A stretch of DNA of 64,000 nt from assembly GCF_029887875.1 (NCBI RefSeq), contig NZ_JARXRM010000019.1, positions 47,027 through 111,026 of the forward strand. The letters are read 5' to 3'. Each line of letters opens with the position of its first letter. The first letter of the stretch is position 1. Below, one piece after another: positions 48,472 to 55,606 of the stretch. Source of the DNA: Luteimonas endophytica (GTDB lineage: Bacteria; Pseudomonadota; Gammaproteobacteria; Xanthomonadales; Xanthomonadaceae). The notes under the pieces are model-generated. The model ran no database searches. It was given only the letters and a program-made list of their open reading frames with translations, and was not told the DNA's origin. A program made the position numbers and the translations under genes.

Positions 48472-50493
48472 TCAGGCCGGCAGCTTGAAGTCGGCGACCG
48501 AGCGGCGCAGGTCGGCGGCGAGCTGGGCCAGGTTGCCGATCGATTCGGCGGTCTGGCTGGCGCCCTGCGAGGTCTGCGCGGTGATCGACTGGATCGTGTC
48601 CATCGCCTGGGTGATGTTGGAGGCCGCGGCCGACTGCTGCTGCGCGGCGCTGGAGATGCCCTGAATCAGGTCGGCCAGGCTGGTCGAGACGCTTTCGATC
48701 TCGCCCAGCGCGGTGCCGGCGTCCTCGGCCAGGCGCGCACCGGCGACCACTTCCGAGGTCGTCTGCTCCATCGAACTGACCGCTTCGTTGGTATCGCTCT
48801 GGATGGTCTGCACCAGCGTTTCGATGCGCTTGGTCGCGTTGGAGGCGCGTTCGGCGAGGCGCTGCACCTCGTCGGCCACCACCGCGAACCCGCGGCCCGC
48901 TTCGCCGGCCGAAGCCGCCTGGATCGCCGCGTTCAGCGCCAGGATGTTGGTCTGCTCCGAGATGTCGTTGATCAGTTCCACGATCGAGCCGATCTCCTGG
49001 GACGATTCGCCCAGGCGCTTGATCCGCTTGGATGTCTCCTGGATCTGGTCGCGGATCGAGTCCATGCCCTGGATCGTCTGCCGCACAACCCCGGCGCCCT
49101 TGGTGGCGATCTGCACCGAGCGCTGCGCCACGTCGGCCGATTCGGCCGAATTCTTCGAGACCTGGTCGATGCTGGCCGCGATCTCGCTGATCCGGTTCGA
49201 CGCCGAGGTGATCTCGCGCGCCTGGTGTTCTGCGGCCTCGGCCAGGTGCATGGCGGTGGCCTGCGTCTCCTGGGCGCTCGAGGAGACCTGCACCGAGGTG
49301 TCGTTGATGGTCTGCACCAGGTTGCGCAGCTGCTCGACCGCGAAATTGATCGAGTCGGCGATCGCACCGGTCATGTCCTCGGTGACGGTGGCCTTGACCG
49401 TGAGGTCGCCTTCGGCGAGCGAGCCCATCTCGTCCAGCAGGCGCATGATCGCCTCCTGGTTGCGGTTGTTGAGCTCCATCGTGGTCTCGTAGCGCTCCTT
49501 CTGGGCGCGGTTCAGACTGAGCACCAGCAGGACGATGGCGGCCAGCGCGATCGCGCCGGCGATGATGCTGATCCAGATGTTGCCGAGGACGCTGGTGTCG
49601 GCGAGCGAGCCGAACGCGGTGAATGCCTGGAACAGGTTCTCGCTGTCGGACAGCAGCTGGTCGGAGCCTGCGGTGATCGCCGCGGCCGCGTTCTGCGCGC
49701 CGAACAGGTTCGGGGCGCTGCCGAGGATGGCGTCCAGGTCCTCCTTCATCTCGGTCCACAGCGCGGTGGCGTTCTCCAGCGCCGCCAGTGCGCCGCTGTT
49801 GCTCAGCGCCTGCACGTTCATGCCCTCGTCGCCCTCGCGCAGGCCGTCGAGCACCTGCTCGAACACGCCCACGTCGCGCGCCAGCGCCTCGCCGGCGATC
49901 GCCGCGGCGGGGCCGCCGGCCTGGATCTCGGTGACGCGCCGCGCCATGGTCGATGCCAGCACCACCTCGCGCAGGGCGATGTAGACCTGCGAGGCCGGCG
50001 AGCCGCTGTTCGACATCGCCCGGACCAGTTCGTCCAGCTGCGCCTGCAACTGCGGAACCCGCTGGGTGAAGCGCTCGGCGTTGCCGGCCAGGGCCAGCAC
50101 CGCCTGCTCGCTGGCGATCACCTGCTCCGCGTTCTTCTCCAGCGGCGCCCAGGTCTCGCTGACCGAGCGGATCGGCCCGGCCACCCCGGCGGTCTCGCCG
50201 AAGTTGCCGACGAGCCCGGCGATGTCCTGGTCGATCTCGGCCTTGGTGGACTTGAACGCCGCGTAGGCCTCGGCGTCGCCGGCCACCGCCTCGCGGCCCT
50301 GGATGGCGAGCCGCTGCGAGTTCACCTGCAGGCTCGAGGCCGCGGTGCTGGCGCCGCCCAGGCGCGAGGCCTTCCAGATCGCGTAGCCGGTGTTGGCGCC
50401 GAAGATCAGCAGCGCGATCGCCAGCACGGTCAGCCAGAAGTTGGTGCCCAGATTGCGGCCCTTGCCGGCGACGGTGTCCATTACGGTGCTCAT
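48472..50493 (-). CDS. pilJ: Twitching-motility methyl-accepting receptor PilJ
   Basis: Chemoreceptor of 673 residues. Membrane helices lie at about 18-38 ([20 protein letters not shown]) and 305-325 ([22 protein letters not shown]), enclosing a mostly helical periplasmic domain of PilJ type. A HAMP-like linker follows and then the signalling domain with the highly conserved hairpin tip [31 protein letters not shown]. It passes the pilus or surface signal to PilI and PilL. It sits after pilGHI on the same strand. No methyltransferase gene (PilK/CheR) follows it. Confidence 0.94.
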   Translation of the reverse strand: MSTVMDTVAGKGRNLGTNFWLTVLAIALLIFGANTGYAIWKASRLGGASTAASSLQVNSQRLAIQGREAVAGDAEAYAAFKSTKAEIDQDIAGLVGNFGETAGVAGPIRSVSETWAPLEKNAEQVIASEQAVLALAGNAERFTQRVPQLQAQLDELVRAMSNSGSPASQVYIALREVVLASTMARRVTEIQAGGPAAAIAGEALARDVGVFEQVLDGLREGDEGMNVQALSNSGALAALENATALWTEMKEDLDAILGSAPNLFGAQNAAAAITAGSDQLLSDSENLFQAFTAFGSLADTSVLGNIWISIIAGAIALAAIVLLVLSLNRAQKERYETTMELNNRNQEAIMRLLDEMGSLAEGDLTVKATVTEDMTGAIADSINFAVEQLRNLVQTINDTSVQVSSSAQETQATAMHLAEAAEHQAREITSASNRISEIAASIDQVSKNSAESADVAQRSVQIATKGAGVVRQTIQGMDSIRDQIQETSKRIKRLGESSQEIGSIVELINDISEQTNILALNAAIQAASAGEAGRGFAVVADEVQRLAERASNATKRIETLVQTIQSDTNEAVSSMEQTTSEVVAGARLAEDAGTALGEIESVSTSLADLIQGISSAAQQQSAAASNITQAMDTIQSITAQTSQGASQTAESIGNLAQLAADLRRSVADFKLPA

Positions 50494-50523
50494 GGCCTTA
50501 CCCCTGTTCTTTCGATGCGGCGT

Positions 50524-51081
50524 TCAGGCCGCGGCTTGTCTGAATTCCGGTGTGCGCGCCAGCCGGTCGAGGCTGAAGATTCCCCACTCGATGTCGCCCA
50601 GCCGGTAGGCGCGGTCGACGAAATGCGCGTAGCGCCCCGTGGCCAGCGGCTCGGCCGGCATCTGCTGCTCCTCGAGGAAGCTGCGCTGGCCGAACAGTTC
50701 GTCGATGGTCACCGCCACGTCGCCGCCCGGCTGGCGCACGATCAGCACGCGCTGGCTTTCGTGCAGCACCGTGCGCTCGCCCTCGAGAAATTGCTTGAGA
50801 TCGACGATCGGCAGCAGGTTGCCGCGGATGTTGGCGACGCCGAGCATCCACGACTGCGCCCCGGGCACCGGGGTGATCTGCGGCATCGGCAGGATCTCCA
50901 GCACCTCGTCGAAGCCGGACGCGAGGCGCCGCGCGCCGATCCGGTAACCGACTCCGCGCCAGAGCCCAGGCGCGTCCAGCTCCTCGGGCAGGCCGGCCAC
51001 ATGCGCCAGGCTGCGCGCCTCGTAGTCGAGCAGGATCGAGAACGGATCGCCTGGGAGCTGCGGGTCGCGCGCGCGGATCAT
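50524..51081 (-). CDS. pilI: CheW-type adaptor PilI
   Basis: Adaptor of 185 residues with a CheW domain spanning most of the chain: GVGYRIGARRLASGFDEVLEI, WMLGVANIRGNLLPIVDLKQFL, VLIVRQPGGDVAVTIDELFG. It links the PilJ receptor to the PilL kinase. The ATG at 51081 overlaps the pilH stop (ATGA). The protein precedes pilJ by 30 bases. Confidence 0.93.
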   Translation of the reverse strand: MIRARDPQLPGDPFSILLDYEARSLAHVAGLPEELDAPGLWRGVGYRIGARRLASGFDEVLEILPMPQITPVPGAQSWMLGVANIRGNLLPIVDLKQFLEGERTVLHESQRVLIVRQPGGDVAVTIDELFGQRSFLEEQQMPAEPLATGRYAHFVDRAYRLGDIEWGIFSLDRLARTPEFRQAAA

Positions 51082-51449
51082 GTCGCGGCGCCGAGCAACT
51101 CGTTGATGCTGCCGATCAGGGTGTCCTCGTTCGGCGGCTTGACCAGGTAACCCTTGGCGCCCTGGCGCATGCCCCAGGCGCGGTCGGTCTCCATGCCCTT
51201 GGTGCTGACGATGATCACCGGGATGTGGCTGGTGCCGGCGTCGCGCGACAGCGCGCGGGTGGCCTGGAAACCGTTCATGCCGGGCAGCACCACGTCCATC
51301 AGCACCAGGTCCGGGCGCTCGCGGCGGCATGCCTCGATGCCGTCCTCGGCGCTGGTCGAGGTCAGCACCTGGTGGCCGTTGCGTTCGAGCAGCTGGGTGA
51401 GGACCGCGGTATCGGTCGGCGAGTCTTCGATCAACAGGATACGTGCCAT
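51078..51449 (-). CDS. pilH: CheY-like response regulator PilH
   Basis: Single receiver domain of 123 residues: acidic pocket LIEDS, phosphorylation aspartate in LVLMDVVLPGMNG, STKG and lysine in YLVKPP. In Pseudomonas PilH influences pilus retraction or acts as a phosphate sink. It lies 20 bases after pilG and overlaps pilI. It is distinguished from PilG by order in the cluster and by having no N-terminal extension. Confidence 0.93.
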   Translation of the reverse strand: MARILLIEDSPTDTAVLTQLLERNGHQVLTSTSAEDGIEACRRERPDLVLMDVVLPGMNGFQATRALSRDAGTSHIPVIIVSTKGMETDRAWGMRQGAKGYLVKPPNEDTLIGSINELLGAAT

Positions 51450-51469
51450 GGTGTTGCCTTACCCCCCGG

Positions 51470-51874
51470 TCAGGCGCTGACGTGCTTGCGGATCGCGTCG
51501 AGGAGCTCCTCGCGCGTGAACGGCTTGGTGACGTACTGCTCGGAACCGACGATCCGGCCGCGGGCCTTGTCGAACAGGCCGTCCTTGGAGGACAGCATGA
51601 TGACAGGTGTCTGGCGGAACATCTGGTTGTTCTTGATCAGCGCACAGGTCTGGTAGCCATCCAGCCGCGGCATCATGATATCGACGAAGATGATCTGCGG
51701 GTGCTGGTCGGCGATCTTGGCCAGGGCCTCGAAGCCGTCCACCGCCGTGGTCACCTCGGCACCCTCGCGCCTGAGCAGCGTCTCGGCGGTCCGGCGGATG
51801 GTTTTCGAGTCGTCGATCACCATCACCCGCAAGCCATCGAGGCTCCCGGCGCGTTTCTGGTCTTGCGTCATCAA
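51470..51874 (-). CDS. pilG: CheY-like response regulator PilG
   Basis: Receiver-domain protein of 134 residues with a short N-terminal extension (MTQDQKRAG) before VMVIDDSKTIRRTAETLL; phosphorylation aspartate in IIFVDIMMPRLDG and lysine in YVTKPF. In related systems PilG promotes pilus extension and controls cAMP. It is the first gene of pilGHIJL-chpBC. ATG codons at 51874 and 51871 are adjacent and equivalent. A sigma-70-like promoter lies upstream at 51923-51953. Confidence 0.94.
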   Translation of the reverse strand: MMTQDQKRAGSLDGLRVMVIDDSKTIRRTAETLLRREGAEVTTAVDGFEALAKIADQHPQIIFVDIMMPRLDGYQTCALIKNNQMFRQTPVIMLSSKDGLFDKARGRIVGSEQYVTKPFTREELLDAIRKHVSA

Positions 51875-51922
51875 TGATCCCCTGGCGCGATGTTCCCGAC
51901 GGCCGACACCGCTGCAATCCGT

Positions 51923-51953
51923 CTTATATCCCAGCCGGCCGGCGCACTGTCAA
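51923..51953 (-). promoter_or_regulatory. Sigma-70-like promoter for the pilGHIJL cluster
   Basis: On the minus strand a consensus -35 TTGACA (51948-51953) is followed by ATATAA/TATAAG (51923-51929), with an 18- or 19-base spacer depending on the -10 register. It lies about 50 bases before the pilG start and is the best promoter match I found in the window. Confidence 0.6.
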
Positions 51954-52015
51954 GCTTCGCACGCCAGGCGCTTCGCCGCGACCCGGGTGGATGGCGCCGC
52001 GGCGCGAATCGCGCC

Positions 52016-52024
52016 TGCTAACAT
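52016..52024 (+). promoter_or_regulatory. Candidate extended -10 box for gshB
   Basis: TGCTAACAT fits the extended -10 pattern (TGnTAnnnT), 28 bases before the gshB ATG. No convincing -35 is seen, as expected for extended -10 promoters. It would fire away from the pilG promoter in the same 178-base gap. Confidence 0.4.
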
Positions 52025-52052
52025 CGCCGCTCCCCCGCTGCCGCCCGCCGCC

Positions 52053-52997
52053 ATGCCCCTCGATGTGGTCGTCGTGATGGACCCGATCGGCTCGATCAAG
52101 GTCGCCAAGGACTCGACCTTCGCGATGCTGCTGGCGGCGCAGCGGCGCGGCCACCGCCTGCACTACGTGCTGCCGGGCGGGCTGTCGGTGACCGCGGGCG
52201 TCGCGAATGCGCGCGTGGCGGCACTGACGGTGCGCGACGATCCCGCGGAATGGTTCGAACTGGGAGATGCATCACAACGTACCCTGGGGTCCGGCGACGT
52301 GGTGCTGATGCGGCGCGACCCGCCGGTCGATGCCGAATACATCTACGACACCCAGATCCTCGGCCTGGCGCAACGCGCCGGCGCGCTGGTGATCAACGAT
52401 CCGCAGGGCCTGCGCGACCTGAACGAGAAACTGGCGGCGCTGGAATTCCCCGACTGCTGCCCGCCGACCCTGGTCGGGCGCCAGGCGCAGGCGCTCAAGG
52501 CCTTCGTCGCCGAACACGGCGAGGCGGTGCTCAAGCCGCTGGACGGCATGGGCGGGCGCTCGATCTTCCGGGTCCGCGCCGGCGACCCCAATCTGAACGT
52601 GATCCTGGAAACCCTGACCTCCGGGGGCCGCACGCTCGCCATGGCGCAACGCTACCTGCCGGAGATCGCCGGCGGCGACAAGCGCATCCTGCTGATCGAC
52701 GGGGAGCCGGTACCCTACTGCCTGGCCCGGATTCCCCAGGGCGACGACTTCCGCGGCAACCTCGCCGTCGGCGGCCGCGGCGAGGGCCGCCCGCTCAGCG
52801 AGCGCGACCGCTGGATCGCGGCCCGGGTCGGCCCGGAGATGCGGCGCCGCGGGATGGTCTTCGTCGGCCTGGACGTGATCGGCGACTGGCTGACCGAGGT
52901 CAACGTCACCAGCCCGACCTGCATCCGCGAGCTCGACGCCCAGTTCGGCCTGGACATCGCCGGCGACCTGTTCGCGGCGATCGAGGCCCGCGCCTGA
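52053..52997 (+). CDS. gshB: Glutathione synthetase
   Basis: ATP-grasp ligase of 314 residues joining glycine to gamma-glutamylcysteine. It shows MDPIGSIKVAKDSTFAMLLAAQRRGH, MRRDPPVDAEYIYDTQIL, VLKPLDGMGGRSIF, GGDKRILLIDGEPVPYCLARIP and the metal-binding TEVNVTSPTCIRELD. The ATG at 52053 gives the family start. It diverges from pilG, the conserved gshB-pilG neighbourhood of Pseudomonas and Xanthomonas. The TonB-like gene follows after four bases. Confidence 0.96.
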   Translation: MPLDVVVVMDPIGSIKVAKDSTFAMLLAAQRRGHRLHYVLPGGLSVTAGVANARVAALTVRDDPAEWFELGDASQRTLGSGDVVLMRRDPPVDAEYIYDTQILGLAQRAGALVINDPQGLRDLNEKLAALEFPDCCPPTLVGRQAQALKAFVAEHGEAVLKPLDGMGGRSIFRVRAGDPNLNVILETLTSGGRTLAMAQRYLPEIAGGDKRILLIDGEPVPYCLARIPQGDDFRGNLAVGGRGEGRPLSERDRWIAARVGPEMRRRGMVFVGLDVIGDWLTEVNVTSPTCIRELDAQFGLDIAGDLFAAIEARA

Positions 52998-53001
52998 GCC
53001 G

Positions 53002-53880
53002 ATGAGCGCCGTCGCGCACCCGTCTTCCACGCCGATCGGCGACCGCGAGCGCCTGAGCGCCACGCTGGTGCTGTCGCTGCTGCTGCACGGCATGCTGGTG
53101 CTGGGGCTGGGCTTCACCCTGGACGATGCCGCGCCGGTGGTGCCGACCCTGGACTTGATCCTGACCGAGACCACCAGCCCGCTGACCCAGCAGCAGGCCG
53201 ATTTCCTGGCCCAGGCCAGCAACCAGGGCGGCGGCGAGCACGAGCGGAGCCGGCGCCCGCGCGAATCACAGCTCGGCCATGCGCCGCAGGACGAGCCGGG
53301 CATCGCCCCCGAGCCGCTGCGCGCGCAGTCCCCGGACGCCCGGCCGCCGCCGCAGGCACGGGTGATCAGCAGCCGCAGGGGCGAGCAGCAGGCGGCCGTG
53401 CCGGATCCGACTCCGCAGGCCGACCCCTCGCTGCTGCCGGAAGGCCGCGACCGCATCGAACGGGACATGGAGATGGCGCGCCTGGCCGCCGAGATCCACC
53501 TGCGCTCGGAACGCTACGCCCGGCGACCGAAGCGCAAGTTCGTCTCGGCCAGCACCCAGGAATACGCCTACGCCGCCTACCTGCGGGCGTGGGTGGACCG
53601 GGTGGAACGGGTCGGCAACCTCAACTATCCCGACGAGGCGCGCCGCCGCCGGCTGGCCGGGGAACTGGTCATCAGCGTGGCGATCCGCCGCGACGGCTCG
53701 GTGGAGAACGCCCAGGTGATCCGCTCCAGCGGCATCCGCCTGCTCGACGACGCGGCCCTGCGCATCGCCCGCCTGGCCGAGCCCTACCCGCCGCTGCCGC
53801 GCACCGAAGAGGAAGTCGACGTGCTCCACGTCACCCGCACCTGGCAGTTCCTGCCGGCGGGCGAACTGGTCGACGGCTGA
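53002..53880 (+). CDS. TonB-like energy-transducing protein
   Basis: Protein of 292 residues. The single N-terminal helix (about 20-38) has the S25-LLL-H29 pattern equal to the S16/H20 pair that E. coli TonB uses with ExbB/ExbD. A long flexible periplasmic part follows, with QQQADFLAQASNQGGG and a basic/Pro-rich stretch. The TonB C-terminal domain (about 195-285) has YPDEARRRRLAGELVISVAIRRDGSVENAQVIRSSG. It is the usual gshB neighbour in this family. In Pseudomonas a related TonB3 next to the pil genes affects twitching. Whether it powers outer membrane transport is unknown. Confidence 0.87.
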   Translation: MSAVAHPSSTPIGDRERLSATLVLSLLLHGMLVLGLGFTLDDAAPVVPTLDLILTETTSPLTQQQADFLAQASNQGGGEHERSRRPRESQLGHAPQDEPGIAPEPLRAQSPDARPPPQARVISSRRGEQQAAVPDPTPQADPSLLPEGRDRIERDMEMARLAAEIHLRSERYARRPKRKFVSASTQEYAYAAYLRAWVDRVERVGNLNYPDEARRRRLAGELVISVAIRRDGSVENAQVIRSSGIRLLDDAALRIARLAEPYPPLPRTEEEVDVLHVTRTWQFLPAGELVDG

Positions 53881-53885
53881 GGGGC

Positions 53886-53899
53886 TCGGGAATCGGGAA
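53886..53899 (+). repeat. Two TCGGGAA heptamers after the tonB-like gene
   Basis: Two tandem TCGGGAA units just past the stop codon, the same unit as the eight-copy array at 55504. The rest of this 90-base convergent gap has a short GC hairpin near 53943-53958 followed by TTT, which might terminate the plus-strand unit. Confidence 0.7.
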
Positions 53900-53970
53900 T
53901 GGCTTGACTGTCCGCCATCCCAACGCAGGCCGGGACCAGGACCCCGGGGCGCTCCGGGCGTTTCCGTCGC

Positions 53971-54606
53971 TCACAGCCGTTTCCAGACGAAGCCATCGCC
54001 GCGGCGGTGATAGACCGCCAGCGCGCGGCCGTAGAACGCCCGCATCGGCACCAGCCCGAACGCGCGCCCGTCGGCACTGCGCCCGCGGTGATCGCCGAGC
54101 ACCAGGGCCATGCCTGGCGGAACCTCGATCGGCCCGAGGTCGGGGCCGCCGCCGTCGCGCAGGTCCAGTTCCGCCAGCCGCGCCCCGAAGCGCTCCACCT
54201 CCGCGACGGCGCCCGGCGGCCGCAGCCAGGTGCCATCGACGCGCAGGCGCCCGTCGACCAGCTCGACGGTATCGCCGGCCACCGCCACGACCCGCTTCAC
54301 CAGCCGGGTACCGTCGACCGGGGAGTCGAACACCACCACATCGCCGGGACGCGGGTCGTCGCGGGGGACCAGGTCGACCAGGGTGAAGGGCAGGCGCAGG
54401 CCGTAGGCGGTCATGTCGACGGCGATGCGGTCGCCGGGCTGCAGGGTCGGCTGCATCGAGCCGCTGGGCACGTGGTAGTGGTTGGCGAACGAGGAGCGCG
54501 CCACCAGCATCAGCAGCACCAGCGCCACTAGCGGCAGCGCTTCGGCGCGAACCCAGGCGCGGGCCCTGGCGGCGGCGGACCCGGCTGCGGCTGGGGAGCG
54601 CTGCAT
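53971..54606 (-). CDS. lepB: Signal peptidase I (short type)
   Basis: Membrane protease of 211 residues that removes signal peptides. One membrane helix (about 24-39) precedes the catalytic S50 (HVPSGSMQPTLQPGD) and the general base K104 (GTRLVKRVVAVAGD); box E reads VLGDHRGRSADGR, with histidine in place of the usual asparagine. The one-helix plan is shorter than the 324-residue E. coli enzyme, so this may be a second copy beside a main lepB elsewhere. The ATG at 54606 is chosen over 54642. It is last in the mrcB-to-lepB run, separated from tsaB by 183 bases with no gene. Confidence 0.92.
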   Translation of the reverse strand: MQRSPAAAGSAAARARAWVRAEALPLVALVLLMLVARSSFANHYHVPSGSMQPTLQPGDRIAVDMTAYGLRLPFTLVDLVPRDDPRPGDVVVFDSPVDGTRLVKRVVAVAGDTVELVDGRLRVDGTWLRPPGAVAEVERFGARLAELDLRDGGGPDLGPIEVPPGMALVLGDHRGRSADGRAFGLVPMRAFYGRALAVYHRRGDGFVWKRL

Positions 54607-54789
54607 GGCGATTCCTCGTCTGCGGTGGCGGAAGCGCGGCACCGGCCGCAGCGTTGGGACCGGTGGGCGCAGCGAAAGTTCATTCCGTCGCCTGGGCCGG
54701 TTGCCCGCAGGGCGGGCCAGGCACGCGAACGCCGGCGCGGCGGCCAGCCGGCGCGATCGCCGCCGGGCGCCGCGTGCGGGCTGGCGGAG

Positions 54790-55503
54790 CTACCGCCCCT
54801 GCGTGCGTCGCGCCTGCTGCTGCTCCGCCAGCGTCAGCGCGACCTGGTCGCGCAGGTACGCCGGTTCGAGCCGGTCCGGTGCGATGCCGCCGCCGGCCGC
54901 GAATTCCGCGGCCGCCAGCCGCGCCACGTCGCCCGCGTGCGGTAGCGCAGTCGCATCGACGCTGCGCAACGCAGCCGCCAGCCGCGTGGCGAGCACGCCC
55001 TCGGCGGCCGCGAAGCCGGTCCCCACGCCGAACCAGCCCGGGGCATCGTCCGGCAACTCCACCGCCACCGGCGGTGCGACCCGCTCCGCGGCGAGCGGCG
55101 CCAGCGCGTCGCCCTGGCGACGGAAGGCACCGACGTAGACCTCGCCCATGCGGGCGTCGATCGCGGCCACGACCCGCGCATGCCCTGCGCCGGTGGGCGC
55201 CCGCATCGCCAGCGCAGCCAAGGTCGACACCGGCAGGACCGGCAGGTCGAGCGCCAGGGCGATGCCCTGCGCCAGCCCGATCCCCAGGCGCACGCCGGTG
55301 AAGGCCCCCGGCCCGCGCCCAACCGCGACCGCGTCGAGCTGCGCGCGCGCGAGCCCCGCCTCGGCCAGCAGCGCCTCCGCCCAGGGCAGCGCCAGCTCGG
55401 CGTGGCGGCGCGGGGCGAGTTCGTGGCGCTCGATCAGCCCGGCGTCGGTCCACAGCGCGACGGAACAGGCCTCGGTGGCGGTTTCGAAGGCGAGCAGGTT
55501 CAT
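54790..55503 (-). CDS. tsaB: tRNA threonylcarbamoyladenosine biosynthesis protein TsaB
   Basis: Protein of 237 residues of the ASKHA fold that pairs with TsaD to make the t6A modification at position 37 of ANN-decoding tRNAs. It shows LAFETATEACSVAL, VGRGPGAFTGVRLGIGLAQGIALALDLPV and AIDARMGEVYVGAF. It is normally essential. The start codon is directly joined to the eight-copy TCGGGAA array, so there is no recognisable ribosome site. It follows the YoaA-like helicase gene, the same pairing as in E. coli. Confidence 0.95.
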   Translation of the reverse strand: MNLLAFETATEACSVALWTDAGLIERHELAPRRHAELALPWAEALLAEAGLARAQLDAVAVGRGPGAFTGVRLGIGLAQGIALALDLPVLPVSTLAALAMRAPTGAGHARVVAAIDARMGEVYVGAFRRQGDALAPLAAERVAPPVAVELPDDAPGWFGVGTGFAAAEGVLATRLAAALRSVDATALPHAGDVARLAAAEFAAGGGIAPDRLEPAYLRDQVALTLAEQQQARRTQGR

Positions 55504-55559
55504 TCGGGAATCGGGAATCGGGAATCGGGAATCGGGAATCGGGAATCGGGAATCGGGAA
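55504..55559. repeat. Eight perfect TCGGGAA heptamers at the tsaB start
   Basis: Fifty-six bases of eight exact TCGGGAA units that abut the tsaB ATG on the minus strand, where they read TTCCCGA. They take up about half of the 103-base gap between the helicase stop and tsaB. The unit length of seven and the perfect copies suggest copy-number change by slippage. Confidence 0.95.
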
Positions 55560-55606
55560 AAGCCTAACGGCTTTCGTCGCCGGCCAGAGGATCCGGCGAG
55601 GCGCGG

